Shown here in pieces: positions 1 to 10,015 of a stretch of DNA of 64,000 nucleotides. This DNA is from Crossaster papposus. Taxonomy: Eukaryota; Echinodermata; Asteroidea; Velatida; Solasteridae. A program made the position numbers and the translations under genes. The notes below the pieces were generated by a model, which saw only the letters and a program-made list of their open reading frames with translations, searched no databases and was not told the DNA's origin. The stretch covers positions 310,001 to 374,000 of the forward strand of contig JBAIAA010000777.1 in NCBI GenBank assembly GCA_037893245.1, read 5' to 3'. Position 1 is the stretch's first letter; each line of letters opens with the position of its first letter.

Positions 1-57
1 GATGTTCGAATTCTGTTTTCTTTATTCCCGTTTTACAAGAAGAAATAGTATACAAAT

Positions 58-209
58 ATTGACTGCTTTGAGTGGTATAGTAAAACTAGCCTCCCGAGGT
101 GATCCATGGAGCATTATATTTTCCCGAGGCAAAGCCGAGGGAAAATAGAATGCTCCATGGATCACCGAGGGAGGCTAGTTTTACTATACCGCGAAATAAA
201 GCAGTCAAT
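58..209. repeat. Long near-perfect inverted repeat (foldback)
   Basis: Two arms of about 70 bases, running inward from ATTGACTGCTTT and back out to AAAGCAGTCAAT, are reverse complements with few mismatches. The loop of about 13 bases lies near 125-138. The arms contain the motif GATCCATGGAGCAT and its complement. There is no coding content. It could be a foldback transposable element or an inverted assembly artefact. Confidence 0.8.
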
Positions 210-895
210 TTTGTTTTATAACACCTCACTCACAGATTCTGCACAATTTAAGCTTCCTGAAAGTATAGTAATGACAAAAAATCTCCGAATTGTACGTCTC
301 TTGATCATACGTGTACTTTGTTGCCTTGATGAACGGGTGCGAAGGTGATAGAGCAATGTTTACGCAATGCACCGAAACACACGTCTGCGTTTCAGTCACA
401 CTTCCGTTGCTAGCTATGCGCATAGTTCGTGTGTTTCTAATCGCATAGTCCTTTTAGCGTGGTATAGTCTTTTTGGATAGCGCAAGTAAAAAATAGTAAA
501 CATAGCAAGTGACACGTGACGCGCTCTCGGCCAATCAATTTGCCTCTATTTGCCCTTTTGAACCTGCTTAAGTTGACTAATATTTATTATTTTAATCTTG
601 GCATATTATGTTTAAACTAATGAATTATTTATTACCCCATTGCTTTAATCATCTTTTCTTTTTAACCTCAGATGTTCATTGTTAAGTAACCAGAAGTAGG
701 CCCTACATCTCGAAAACTTTTGTATCAACATTTTAACCGTACATCTTTATTTAAAAAAATAGTCCCAAACAACGTGGAATCAAATGTTGGAATAGTCTGA
801 CGGATGTCAAGCAGTCTTGTTCTCTTCATATTTTTAGAAAAAAAATCAAACTTAACTTGCTCAATGATGGTAATTCATTTATTTATTATTTGGCC

Positions 896-1172
896 TGATC
901 TCCTGTAAGTGTAATTGTTTATTGTAGTCCTTGTATGTTGTCCGTAGTTAATGTATCTGGGTTGGGGTAAGGGTGGGGGATAGGGAAAGGAATAAAAGCT
1001 TCGGCTTCTTCTTTTTCCTCAATGTTGACATGTTCTTTTTTTCTACACTTAGTAGTTTAATTTTCACATTATCATTTAATTAACTGTTTGTATTTATATT
1101 GTGCTTACTTGTAATGATTGTTTTGTTGTTGCCAACATTGAAATACGTGTGTGAATAAACTTGAAACTTGAA
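896..1172 (+). mobile_element. Possible 3' tail of a non-LTR retroelement
   Basis: A G-rich stretch (GGGGTAAGGGTGGGGGAT) is followed by GGAATAAAAGCTTCGGCTTC and, further on, a terminal GAATAAACTTGAAACTTGAA. Such short A-rich simple-repeat endings occur at the 3' ends of metazoan non-LTR retrotransposons. No reverse transcriptase is present, so the call rests on the tail alone. Confidence 0.25.
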
Positions 1173-1760
1173 GAGGAAGCAAACTGCGAATCCGATTGGG
1201 TCTACTGCAAGGTCCATCTAGCAGTCATTGTGTTAGAGAACAACATAGTCCAGCTAGCCCGGCTATCCAGCGCACCGGGGCCAACCACCCTCCGACGGTT
1301 CCCGATCCGATTGAACATCAGTGGAGAGAAAATCGTTGCGAAATTTCGGTGAGATACAAGTTGGTACAAAAACAAACAAAAATGTGTCTTAAAAAAAAAT
1401 AGAAAAAAAAATAATAAGAGAATTGTCGCTTTTGCCGTTTTGGACGCGATGCGTCTGAAGCTAGAGCCATATTAAAGTAATTTAATATAGCTCTATAGTC
1501 TGAAGTGACTGTTTTGAAAAAAATAATGTGTAGCGCCCTCAAAAGTCGAGGCGCGAATAGTTTTAGTAATGGCGGCGCCCTTGGCCTGTTTATATGATTA
1601 TGAAACAGCTGTAATTTGTAAAGAACTTTTTCTTGCGCTGTTTTATTTGGAGTTGAAAAGGCAACGTCAAAGGTAAAAATGTGCCTGTGCAGTATAGAGA
1701 AAGTTTGTTTTATAAAAGACGCATATCTTTGATGTATGTAGAGCAGTAGTACAGTTGTTT

Positions 1761-1809
1761 TCCTAGTTCCGGATTTTTCCTAGTTCCGGATTTTTCCCAG
1801 TTCCGGATC
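1761..1809. repeat. Three tandem copies of a ~17-bp motif
   Basis: The motif CTAGTTCCGGATTTTTC is repeated nearly three times in a row; the last copy reads CCAGTTCCGGAT. Confidence 0.85.
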
Positions 1810-2839
1810 GCTTCAAATAAAAACCTACCTCTTAGTCTTATGGCTTGGTCTCCAATACTATTGTTTTAGATGAAGTGCATTTTGAGAAGAAACATACAAG
1901 CTTTTTGTTACATAAATATCTTTTCAATAAAATATCCAGAAAAGGAATTTTGGCTAGATTTTCGACTCGTACTTTGACATGTTTGGACGGTTTGGGACTT
2001 TGTAGAAATCACGTGCATTTGAATCGGCGAACATTGCTCAACATTTTGAGGCCTGATTTTCTCACTTTTTTTGAAAGGTAAGATTACACTGATACTGTGT
2101 TAGTGCCTACTGGGGACAAGCAGCATTTTTGTAAGTGGCCGTTTTCCATGACATTTTTGGGGAAAAGTGTGGGAGGTCATGCCGGGATCGATGTGCACAC
2201 ATTTTGTAAAGCAATCCAAAGGACTCTTGCTTGGACCCTATATCACCCGACATATCCACATGTTGAAAAAGGTGATTTTAGGGTCCAAGTTACTCTGACT
2301 AATGTTTGCCCAAAGCAACATCCAATTTCACCCTCAAAACGGCCACAAAAGTACTTGATTAGCCATCTGAGATGCAAGTACACATCGACGAATAAGATTG
2401 TGGTACTAAGGTTTACTTACGATTCTGATGAAAAGTGAAATTTCAAGGTTAATTCCGCAAGCTGCAACAGACACTTTGTTCTTGAAAAATAGTGCATGCC
2501 GACCGTACCACTATAGTTGATACTGAAGTAAGAATATGTAAGTAGAATCACCAACATAAACTTTTCCAAAAAATAATAATAATAATTATACCCAAACTTA
2601 GAAATAAATATATTACGTGGCAGGGATTAACGATTTATGCAAATTATCCAATTTCCACCACTTGGATTTTTTGAGATTTTTAGTATGTCATTCTAGGGAC
2701 CAGAAGTGCACTGTGGTGAAAAATATTCTATTGCAATTTGTGTGAGGTCAAAACTTATTTTCCTTGGACTATTATTGTGATTTGGAATAATACATGGAGG
2801 AGTGGTTTATGACCAATCAGGGTATTACAAAGGACATTT

Positions 2840-3201
2840 TGTTATGAGGCGCTAGCTTCACGCGTAATGTACGCGCCCAAACCGCTATAAAAGACGAGCC
2901 AAATCAGTGCTCGGGGTTCAGAGATTCAGATCGATGTTCAGGTCGTGACTGGTTCTGGCCCGGTAGACCTAGTACACGGAGCGCGTCTTACTCGACGTTG
3001 GATTGCAATACACATTGACGCTCCGTCTCATTGTTACACACATAGACATTCGGTTTATGTGCATTAGGCATAGTGTGTGCTTGTAGTATTGGAAGCATCG
3101 AACAGATAATAAAACTGTTATTATTCTTTGAAGCCACAGCACGATCTCTCCAGTCTCTTTAGTCATTTAGTACTCGTACCAGTATTTTCAGGCCCGTTAC
3201 A
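2840..3201 (+). mobile_element. Putative solo LTR with TATA box and poly(A) signal
   Basis: A TATAAAA box at 2886-2892 is followed about 25 bases later by a plausible initiator region. An AATAAA signal lies at 3108-3113 and the segment ends in GCCCGTTACA, which resembles the CA-terminal ends of metazoan LTRs. The left end is assigned to TGTTATGAGG only because LTRs start with TG. I see no target-site duplication and no gag or pol nearby. It could instead be an ordinary promoter of an unseen transcript. Confidence 0.35.
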
Positions 3202-3205
3202 ATAT

Positions 3206-3690
3206 ATAAGTTTATAACACCTCACCCATGCCATGGAGGTTTCCTACCTTCATGCCTCACCCAAAGATTCGGCTTGGTTTGAATACTTTAAAATTATAAT
3301 CTAAATACAGTTTAAATGAATTATAATCTAAATACATGTACAGTTAAAATGAACTTTTATTTCAATCCAGCTCCGTAGCGCTGGCTCTTTGAAACAATAC
3401 CCGCTACGATCAGCATACATTTACACACAAATACCGCGCCATGGGTACTACTTTGGTTGCTAATGGTATAGTACTTTGGTTGCTACGGGTATAGTACTTT
3501 TGGTCGTGCACAGAAAGATAGTAAAAATAGAAAATACCATGTGACTAGCTCTTGGTCATTCAAGACACCGAGTCTTTGGGTAAACTCATGCATTTTTATG
3601 CAATCAAAAAAATATATGATGGTTAAATAAATTGTATACAGGAACAAGAAAAATTGTCAAAAATGACCCATGTACAGAACACCCCGTACA
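3206..3690. repeat. Second copy of the dispersed repeat at 216-700
   Basis: It shares the start TTTATAACACCTCAC, repeated GGTATAGTACTTT blocks and an ATAGTAAAAATAGAAAATAC-like block with the copy near the window start. Divergence is high and there is no coding frame. Confidence 0.45.
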
Positions 3691-3839
3691 TATCAACTTA
3701 ATACTTTCCTTATCAGGACGACCTAAGACTTTTCCATTTACATTTTGTATTTACCTGACCTTTACTGTTTGTGTTTTTTATTCATGTAATTTAGTGTCAT
3801 ACTACTAGCTGTACGTGATAACCCCATCGTTTGTCAGTC

Positions 3840-3979
3840 ATGTCTGCAACTGCAACCGAGGTATTTGACGTTTGTGTCGTCGGGGCAGGTTTGTGGGGCA
3901 GTGCAGCTGCCAAATATTGCTCAGAGTGGCCTGGTATCTTGGTTTGCCTTATCGGACCCAGCAAACCAGTCACGAAGAG
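3840..3979 (+). CDS. Exon 1 of a sarcosine-oxidase-type FAD-dependent oxidoreductase
   Basis: The ATG at 3840 opens 46 codons ending at a GT donor (AAGAG|GTATGA). The peptide has a beta strand FDVCVVGAG, then GLWGSAAAKY, which together form the GxGxxG dinucleotide-binding Rossmann motif for the ADP part of FAD. Another strand (ILVCLIGP) ends near the expected acidic-ribose position. This arrangement begins members of the DAO/monomeric sarcosine oxidase family, which oxidise N-methyl or secondary amino acids and release hydrogen peroxide. The donor leaves two bases of a codon, which the exon at 5226 completes to Ser. The rest of the ~400-residue enzyme is not in the window. Confidence 0.65.
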
Positions 3980-4005
3980 GTATGATTTTTGTTTCCCACT
4001 CGTGA

Positions 4006-4793
4006 TTTAAAGGTAGGGAACACCATTTGCGATACCGCAACATTTTACTACCAAATTATTAGGAAATATCTTGCTTATTTGTAGGTAAATAATGATTGTA
4101 GGCATCCAGCAAATAGATTGTGCTAGATATCCTTTAATTGTTCTGAAAAATTGAATTATATTTATTAACCCTAACCCTACCTAATGCTACTTTTTACTAC
4201 TAGTAGTAAAAAGTAGTATGCAGTACTCTCACTGACTTTTGTGCAATGCCTGTAGTAATTTTTAGTACTTCACCACTTATTGCACTCGTAGTACTTTTTA
4301 GCATTGGGTTCCTCTGCTTGCTGAGTGTGCATTGCCCATGTATGCTGTGTAGACTCTACAGCAAAAATTGTAAATTGGGACACAATGGGTCAAGGTTGGA
4401 CTACTGCATTTTTTGCCAGGTAAGTATTACTGACCTGTATTGCCACTATTGGTATTTTGTAGTTGGCAGTATCTGTACTCTGTCAGTACACACCCAATCA
4501 TCAGTCACGGAGAGACCCAATGCTACAAAATATTAAGTAGTATTCTGTAGTACGCAGTTCTTTAGCCCAAAGTAAGGCCTAGGGGGTTAGGGTTACAAAA
4601 ACAGGAACAATATAAGAACTACTGCCTTGCGGCGGTTGAAAACGAGTATTGTTTTTCTTGCTTTTCTTAACATCCATGATTGTAAAACTCCGGACAAGTC
4701 AGTTAAACAATGTTTACTATAAAATACAACCCCCAAAAATTTACCCATTCTTGATAATTCAAGCAATTACTGATGGTGTATCCTACCTTTAAA
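4006..4793. mobile_element. MITE with TTTAAAGGTAGG ends, interrupted by a second element
   Basis: The left end TTTAAAGGTAGGGAACACC and the right end GGTGTATCCTACCTTTAAA are inverted complements. The body is colinear with the shorter copy at 20362-20689, for example the shared CATCCATGATTGT and TAATTCAAGCAATTAC blocks. About 430 bases at 4167-4594 are extra relative to that copy. It lies in the intron right after the oxidoreductase exon 1 donor. Confidence 0.7.
4167..4594. mobile_element. Nested element with AACCCTAACCC / GGGTTAGGGTT ends
   Basis: The ends are short inverted repeats that happen to resemble the telomere motif. They bound DNA absent from the related MITE at 20362. A 30-bp perfect palindrome, built on CTACTTTTTACTACT and its complement, sits inside at 4187-4216. 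A second element with the same ends lies at 8231-8720. Confidence 0.5.
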
Positions 4794-5225
4794 ATCTTTT
4801 GAAGGGCACAATACATTGTTCAAATATATCCAAGACATCAACAAAATTTTACTTATTGTCAGTTGTACATTTTTATTGTTTGAAAGCAGCAAAAGTTCTC
4901 AAAAATCTAAAGAAAAGTGCTTGACAACTAACCTGAAGAAGGTTTAGTTCTGTGAATGATATTTATTCCAATAAAATAATATTCTTAGATTTCGATATGG
5001 AACCAACTGCTTAATGGAAATTTCAAAAAATGCATCTCTGGGACACATCTTTAGACTACTTCAAATTCTTCAAAATGACAGCATGCCAGGGAAATAATTT
5101 CACAGGGAGTTTATAGGGTCATTATTATGTTTACATAATTTGGTGCGAGTTCTGGTACTACAACACTGGAACAATGGAAGAATAATTTCAATTATATTTT
5201 CTGTTTTTTTAAAGAATTATGAAAG

Positions 5226-5350
5226 CCGGTCTGTATTCGGTGCCCATTATGATGAGGGACGAGTATTTAGTGGAATCAGCAGAAGTTTTAAATCGGGAGA
5301 ACTTGGCAGACGAGCAGCTCAAAGGTTCAGTCATATCGAACGAATGACAG
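5226..5350 (+). CDS. Exon 2 of the FAD-dependent oxidoreductase
   Basis: Using the AG at 5224-5225 as acceptor, the first base completes the split codon from exon 1 and the frame reads RSVFGAHYDEGRVF, then ISRSFKSGELGRRAAQRF and HIERMTG. The FGAHYDEGR block matches the conserved segment near the flavin in sarcosine-oxidase-like enzymes, and the spacing to the RF..IE..TG helix agrees with that family. The usual Arg-Ile-Thr-Arg run after DEGR is changed to RVFSG. It ends at a good donor, CAG|GTAAGA, in phase 1. No further exon of this protein is found before the eEF2 exons start, so the gene is truncated, rearranged or misassembled here. Confidence 0.6.
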
Positions 5351-5423
5351 GTAAGAGAGAAACGCACGCACGTGTGAATGCATATGCGGATATTTCACGC
5401 GTACTGTGAACCTGTGAATTTCA

Positions 5424-5500
5424 CATTTTTTTTCTCCATCTAAAGAGTAGGTAGCATGTGAATCACATGCTACCTACTCTTTAGATGGAGAAAAAAAATG
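5424..5500. repeat. Perfect 38-bp inverted repeat with 1-nt spacer
   Basis: CATTTTTTTTCTCCATCT at the left is matched exactly by AGATGGAGAAAAAAAATG at the right, and the arms meet at GTGAATCAC. A perfect 77-bp palindrome can be a very young foldback insertion or an inverted-read artefact. Confidence 0.9.
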
Positions 5501-5934
5501 AATGAAATTTGAACCCAATAGTATAACTGCTAACAAAAACAAAACAGTTTTGTTTGATTCCTAGATTCAATCCAGGAGGTTTGGTCTAATGGTTAATGGT
5601 GTCTGATTCACGTGAGATGACACATCATTTTGAACACCAACTGCAAAATTTTGTATTTTTGTTTTTCTGGCAAGACACTTTACTTAGGTTGTTCTCTATC
5701 AACCTGTGGGGATAGAGATGAGATTAATCCAGCATAATCCTCCTGCGACCGTGTACAAAACAAATTGATACAGCCTCAGTCCTCCAAGATCTTCCATTGT
5801 TTCTTTAATTTGTTCACGGGAGGCGTGGCCACTGCCTGAATTCTGCACAATTTTCCCAACAGTACTGTTGATTTGTTGAGGCAGTGTCGATGATATCCAG
5901 AACCAGTGCAGATGTCATGTTATTTAGGCATATA
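5501..5934. other. Gap without recognisable feature
   Basis: About 430 bases between the palindrome and the next MITE. I see no exon of either flanking gene and no clear repeat. Confidence 0.5.
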
Positions 5935-6327
5935 TGTGACCTGCTCTGTGAAAATGAGTCAGATGTCGAAAATTTTACAGAGTTATATACATGTATACCA
6001 TTAGAAAGAGTGCACTGTCCTCTTTAATTTGATATGTTAGTCTTAATTTTGACGATCTTGTGAAATCTAAAAAAAACCTTCATGACAGAAATTGTGCATT
6101 TAAAACAAAATATTTCCCTTTAGGAGATGTATGCAATAGAATACAAAACCGGTTTTTCTCACTGAATCTGATTTAATTCAGCATGTTTTAATGTAGAAAT
6201 TGAAAATATAGATCCTAACCAAGCTGAAAATCATGAAATAGGAATATAAAATTGTCATACGTTCAACCACCCAAATCTTGTAAGTGCATTCTGCGACATC
6301 TGACTCATTTTCACAGAGCGGGTCACA
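5935..6327. mobile_element. MITE, TGTGACCTGCTCTGTG family
   Basis: The left terminus TGTGACCTGCTCTGTGAAAA and the right terminus, ending CACAGAGCGGGTCACA, are inverted complements over more than 30 bases (including the ATGAGTCAGATGTCG block). The body is AT-rich and non-coding. A relative lies at 19150-19609. Confidence 0.8.
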
Positions 6328-6505
6328 TATGTGTGCATGGCTAACCTTAAACAGCATTAGGTGCAACCTGTACCTTGCTATAGTAAATCCTACAAAATCC
6401 ATTGATTTCTTGATTTCTCATTTTTGGCAAAGAGGATTTTGGAGGACTTGGGAAAGATCAAGTTTGAAGTATTTACACTCTTTTGGGGGGTTTTCCATCA
6501 TGCAG

Positions 6506-6687
6506 TGCCATCTCCTTGTACTATGAATTGGCGGATGCCGACATGCAGTACATCACCCAGGAGAAGGATGGCAATGGATTTCTGATCAATCTGATTGACT
6601 CTCCTGGCCACGTTGACTTCTCCTCCGAAGTGACTGCCGCTCTACGTGTGACCGACAGTGCACTAGTTGTGGTGGATTGTGTCAGTG
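6506..6687 (+). CDS. EEF2: eEF2 exon: G domain with the G3 motif
   Basis: The acceptor is TGCAG|TGCC and the donor CAGTG|GTACGT. The first base completes a Thr codon, then the frame reads [17 protein letters not shown] and [15 protein letters not shown], which contains the invariant G3 motif DSPGH that coordinates Mg and the gamma phosphate. [15 protein letters not shown] follows, with Ser where eEF2 normally has Gly (RVTDGALVVVD). The exon ends in phase 1. Confidence 0.95.
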
Positions 6688-9600
6688 GTACGTTAAAGTG
6701 CGCTCAGAATAGCGCTGGTCATTTTTTGTGTAACTTATTGTTCGCTTTATTCTGAATATTTGAATGTCAAGTTAAACATGTGCCTGGCTGAACTTGTAAT
6801 CACCAGCAAACAGGATTGTGTGAATCTACAAATATTGAGGTTAAAACCCCCAATGCCCTGCACTGGAAACTGTACCTTACCTGACAAACTTGAGTAGCTG
6901 CTCACAGGTTCAGTGTTTACTAAACAGAACCTCCAAAACTCCAACAGGGGCCAATTTCATAAAACATGCAAGCACAAAAATGTGCTTAGCATGAAAATTC
7001 TTCCCTTGGGAAAACAGGGTTACAAATCTAATTTTCAGGTAATATTTATTGTTTGTGACTGTATTTAGCTGGTTTTTGCTTAGCATAAAGAGCATTTGGA
7101 GTTTTGGCTTGTAACCAGTTTTTACTGAGCAAAACTATTTTTGTGCTCAGCAAATTTTTGTGCTAAGCAAATTTTTGTGCTTAGACGTTTTATGAAATTG
7201 GCCTCTGGTCTTGTGCTTACAGTAATAAACTTGTCAAACTTCTAGCAGGTCAAATCTTTTAAATATGTTTGTTGTTTTTTTGTTTTTTTAAGCTCAATAT
7301 AGCTTAAAATTTATTAGGTTTGATAACTTGAACCAAAGTAAATTTGGTACCTCATTGTGCAGCAAAACTTAATGTAGAGAGCACCCGCTTAAGTCTTAAA
7401 AAGCCTTATTTTCTTTCAAAAGACAAGGAATTGAACCCCCCATAAAAGAGAAATCCACGGTTCATTTAAATTGGCTCTCTGAACCCTGAAACGTTTGCAG
7501 GTGTGTGCGTTCAGACGGAGACGGTGTTGCGTCAGGCTATCGCTGAGCGAATCAAGCCCGTGGTGTTCATGATCAAAATGGACCGGGCCCTGCTGGAACT
7601 GCAGCTGGAGATGGAAGACCTCTACCAGACCTTCCAGCGTATCGTGGATAGCATCAACGTGATTGTAGCCACTTACGCTGACGAGCATGGACCCATGGGA
7701 GATATCCAGGTAACAAATCTTTAAATTAATTTGACGGAACCATTACAGTATTGGGTTTTGCCTCACACCTTGAAATTGTGACGTTCAAACTTAAGATCTG
7801 AAGGTGTGGAGCAAAACCCAATACTGTATGGTCCTACAAGGTAAATTTGTGTAAGTTTCAAAGTGAAAAAAGAAATTGGCACTCGAACCTGCGACCTCTG
7901 GAATACTGGACCGGTGCTCTACCAACTGAGCTATCTTGCCCTATCTTAAATAGTCAGTATCTTTGTTCGAGGGCGCTAGTCAGAAGTCATAAACACCAGA
8001 ATGCCGTGTGGCCAGGGATCACCTCCAATTTTACGATACAACCTGGGAAGCGACATGGTGGGGATTAATCAATGAGGATACAACTTTTTATCTTATAATA
8101 CACGAATAAACTACAAGGTAAATTTGCATACATTTCAAAGTCAACAAAGAAATTGTCAAGGCGGGACTTTGAAATTTAAGCAGATTTACCTCGTCAGTTT
8201 CCCTGGTCAGTTTCCCAGTTTATTTGTGTATTTAACCCTAACTACCCCAAACCCATCAAACTCCAACTGCAGCTTTCGCTAGGTTTTGGCAGGTTTGGTA
8301 CCAAACCGTAACAACTTGTTGTTAGACTTTGTTTGACTCGGTACCAAAGGCCCAGGGAGACCCTGTTGAATTCTGTGAGGTTCAGGACAGAAAGACATGG
8401 GACTTGTCAAAATGTTAGAAATTTTGAGAATACACAGGCATTTATACAGGAGTGACCCACATTGTCACGGCACAGTTCCTGGTCAACTGTAAGTGTATGT
8501 ACACTTACACCTTGTATGTGTGTCCCCACTAAAACACATAATACCACTGGCCAGTTATCACTGTTCCAAGTCAATAAAAGTTCAACTGTTGGAGTTTGGA
8601 AGATTTAGTACTGTTAGGTTCAGTACAGTGTACCAAAAATTACTGAACATGTGGGAGCTGTTGAAGTTTGTTAGGTTTGGTATGCTTCCTAGTGCGAGAG
8701 CCTAGGGGGTTAGGGTTAAAGATCAAAAGTTGAATCCTCACATTGTTGCTTCCCAGGTTGTGTAGTAATTTTTTTTCGCGCCCAAGTGAATTGATGTTAC
8801 ATACTACGTCCATCAGAATCCCGTTTGTGATAATTGGTTTGGTTCTTGTTCTGGCCTAATGATCATGTACCCATGGGATTTTTCTAAAAGGGATTGTTAT
8901 TATAGCAAGTTATTTATCTAGTAGCCCCTTAAATCAAGGGTGGCATGATAGGCTTGTGTGTAAAAGCGCTTGCCTCTCACCAATGTGGCCCGGGTTCGAT
9001 TCCCGGCCCGGACCATATGTGACCTGTTCCAACGAAACCCGGACAAAGTCGACTTTTTCGAATTTTTTTCAGATTTTGCTTTTTTCAAATTCTCTAGGTT
9101 CTCAGCTTTAAAATGATGTATCATTTACATATGTACCCCCACCCTATCTTCCCTGGGGTCTGGATTTAGTGATAAAACCCTGACAACCTAATTATGAGAT
9201 AAACAGCTTTGAAGTTCAGAAAAGCGTATTATTTCTATACACAAATGTTTCACAAAATTGACAAAAAAATACACTTCTGGTAGATGTATTTTGTTCAAAT
9301 TTGAGGAGATTGTAGATTAATAGTGAGTGACTTAGGAAAACCTAAAACCTCAAAATGGTAAAATCCATCTCGAAATTACTTCAGGAGTACATTGTGACAA
9401 AACACATTGTGCGACTTTGTCCGGGTTTCGTTGGAACAGGTCACATATGCGAGTAGAGTTGTGCATTGGTTCTCTCCTGTGCCACGAGGGTTTTTCTCCA
9501 GGGCCCAATTTCATAGAGCTGCTTAACGGTAAGCAAATTTTCGTGCTAACTTTAGCAGAAAAATTTGCTAACCTTAAGCGCTATTTCACGGCGTTTTTGT

Positions 9601-9968
9601 GCTAACGTTTGCGCGCGCATGGAAATTCTACTGTTACGTCACTGATTTAAGCAAATTTTCCCGCTAGGTTAAGTGTGCCTTTTGCTGCGCTTACTGCTTA
9701 CGGTCCCCATGAAATAGACGGAGGCTCGGTTAGCAGAAAATCGTGTGCTTAGCAGCGCTATAAAATTGGGCCCAGGTCATCCGGTTTTCCTCCCTCCTGA
9801 AAAATCAAACACTTTCGATCTCAGGTTGTGTTCCGTAGTCATATATGAGTCGATGTGGCCGGCTGCCATAGGTGCCTTTACGTGCCAGCGACTCGACAAC
9901 GTTGTACCGTAGCCGCGTCCTTCGCAATTCAGCACACCAGCTGCGAGTGAGGATGATTAGCCTCCCCA

Positions 9969-10015
<47 letters not shown>

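Larger units (their letters stand above)
210..2839. other. Intergenic DNA without recognisable gene
   Basis: No open frame here resembles a known protein. The part from about 216 to 700 is a diverged copy of 3206-3690: both start near TTATAACACCTCAC and continue with GGTATAGT-rich sequence and a CACGTGAC or CATGTGAC block. The stretch 1441-1500 holds a small AT-rich palindrome (AGAGCCATATTAA and its complement). The frame from 2097 to 2438 is open for 113 codons, but I recognise nothing in it. Confidence 0.5.

Noticed and set aside
58..209. The hairpin as a microRNA precursor
   Set aside because: The stem is too long and perfect, and no second line of evidence supports it; a foldback element or artefact is more likely.
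5226..6687. A fusion gene of the FAD oxidoreductase and eEF2
   Set aside because: Exon phases do not match (phase 1 into phase 2), so splicing would shift the eEF2 frame.
4167..8720. AACCCTAACCC and GGGTTAGGGTT motifs suggesting interstitial telomere repeats
   Set aside because: Only one or two motif copies occur at each place, and they sit as inverted ends of non-coding elements.
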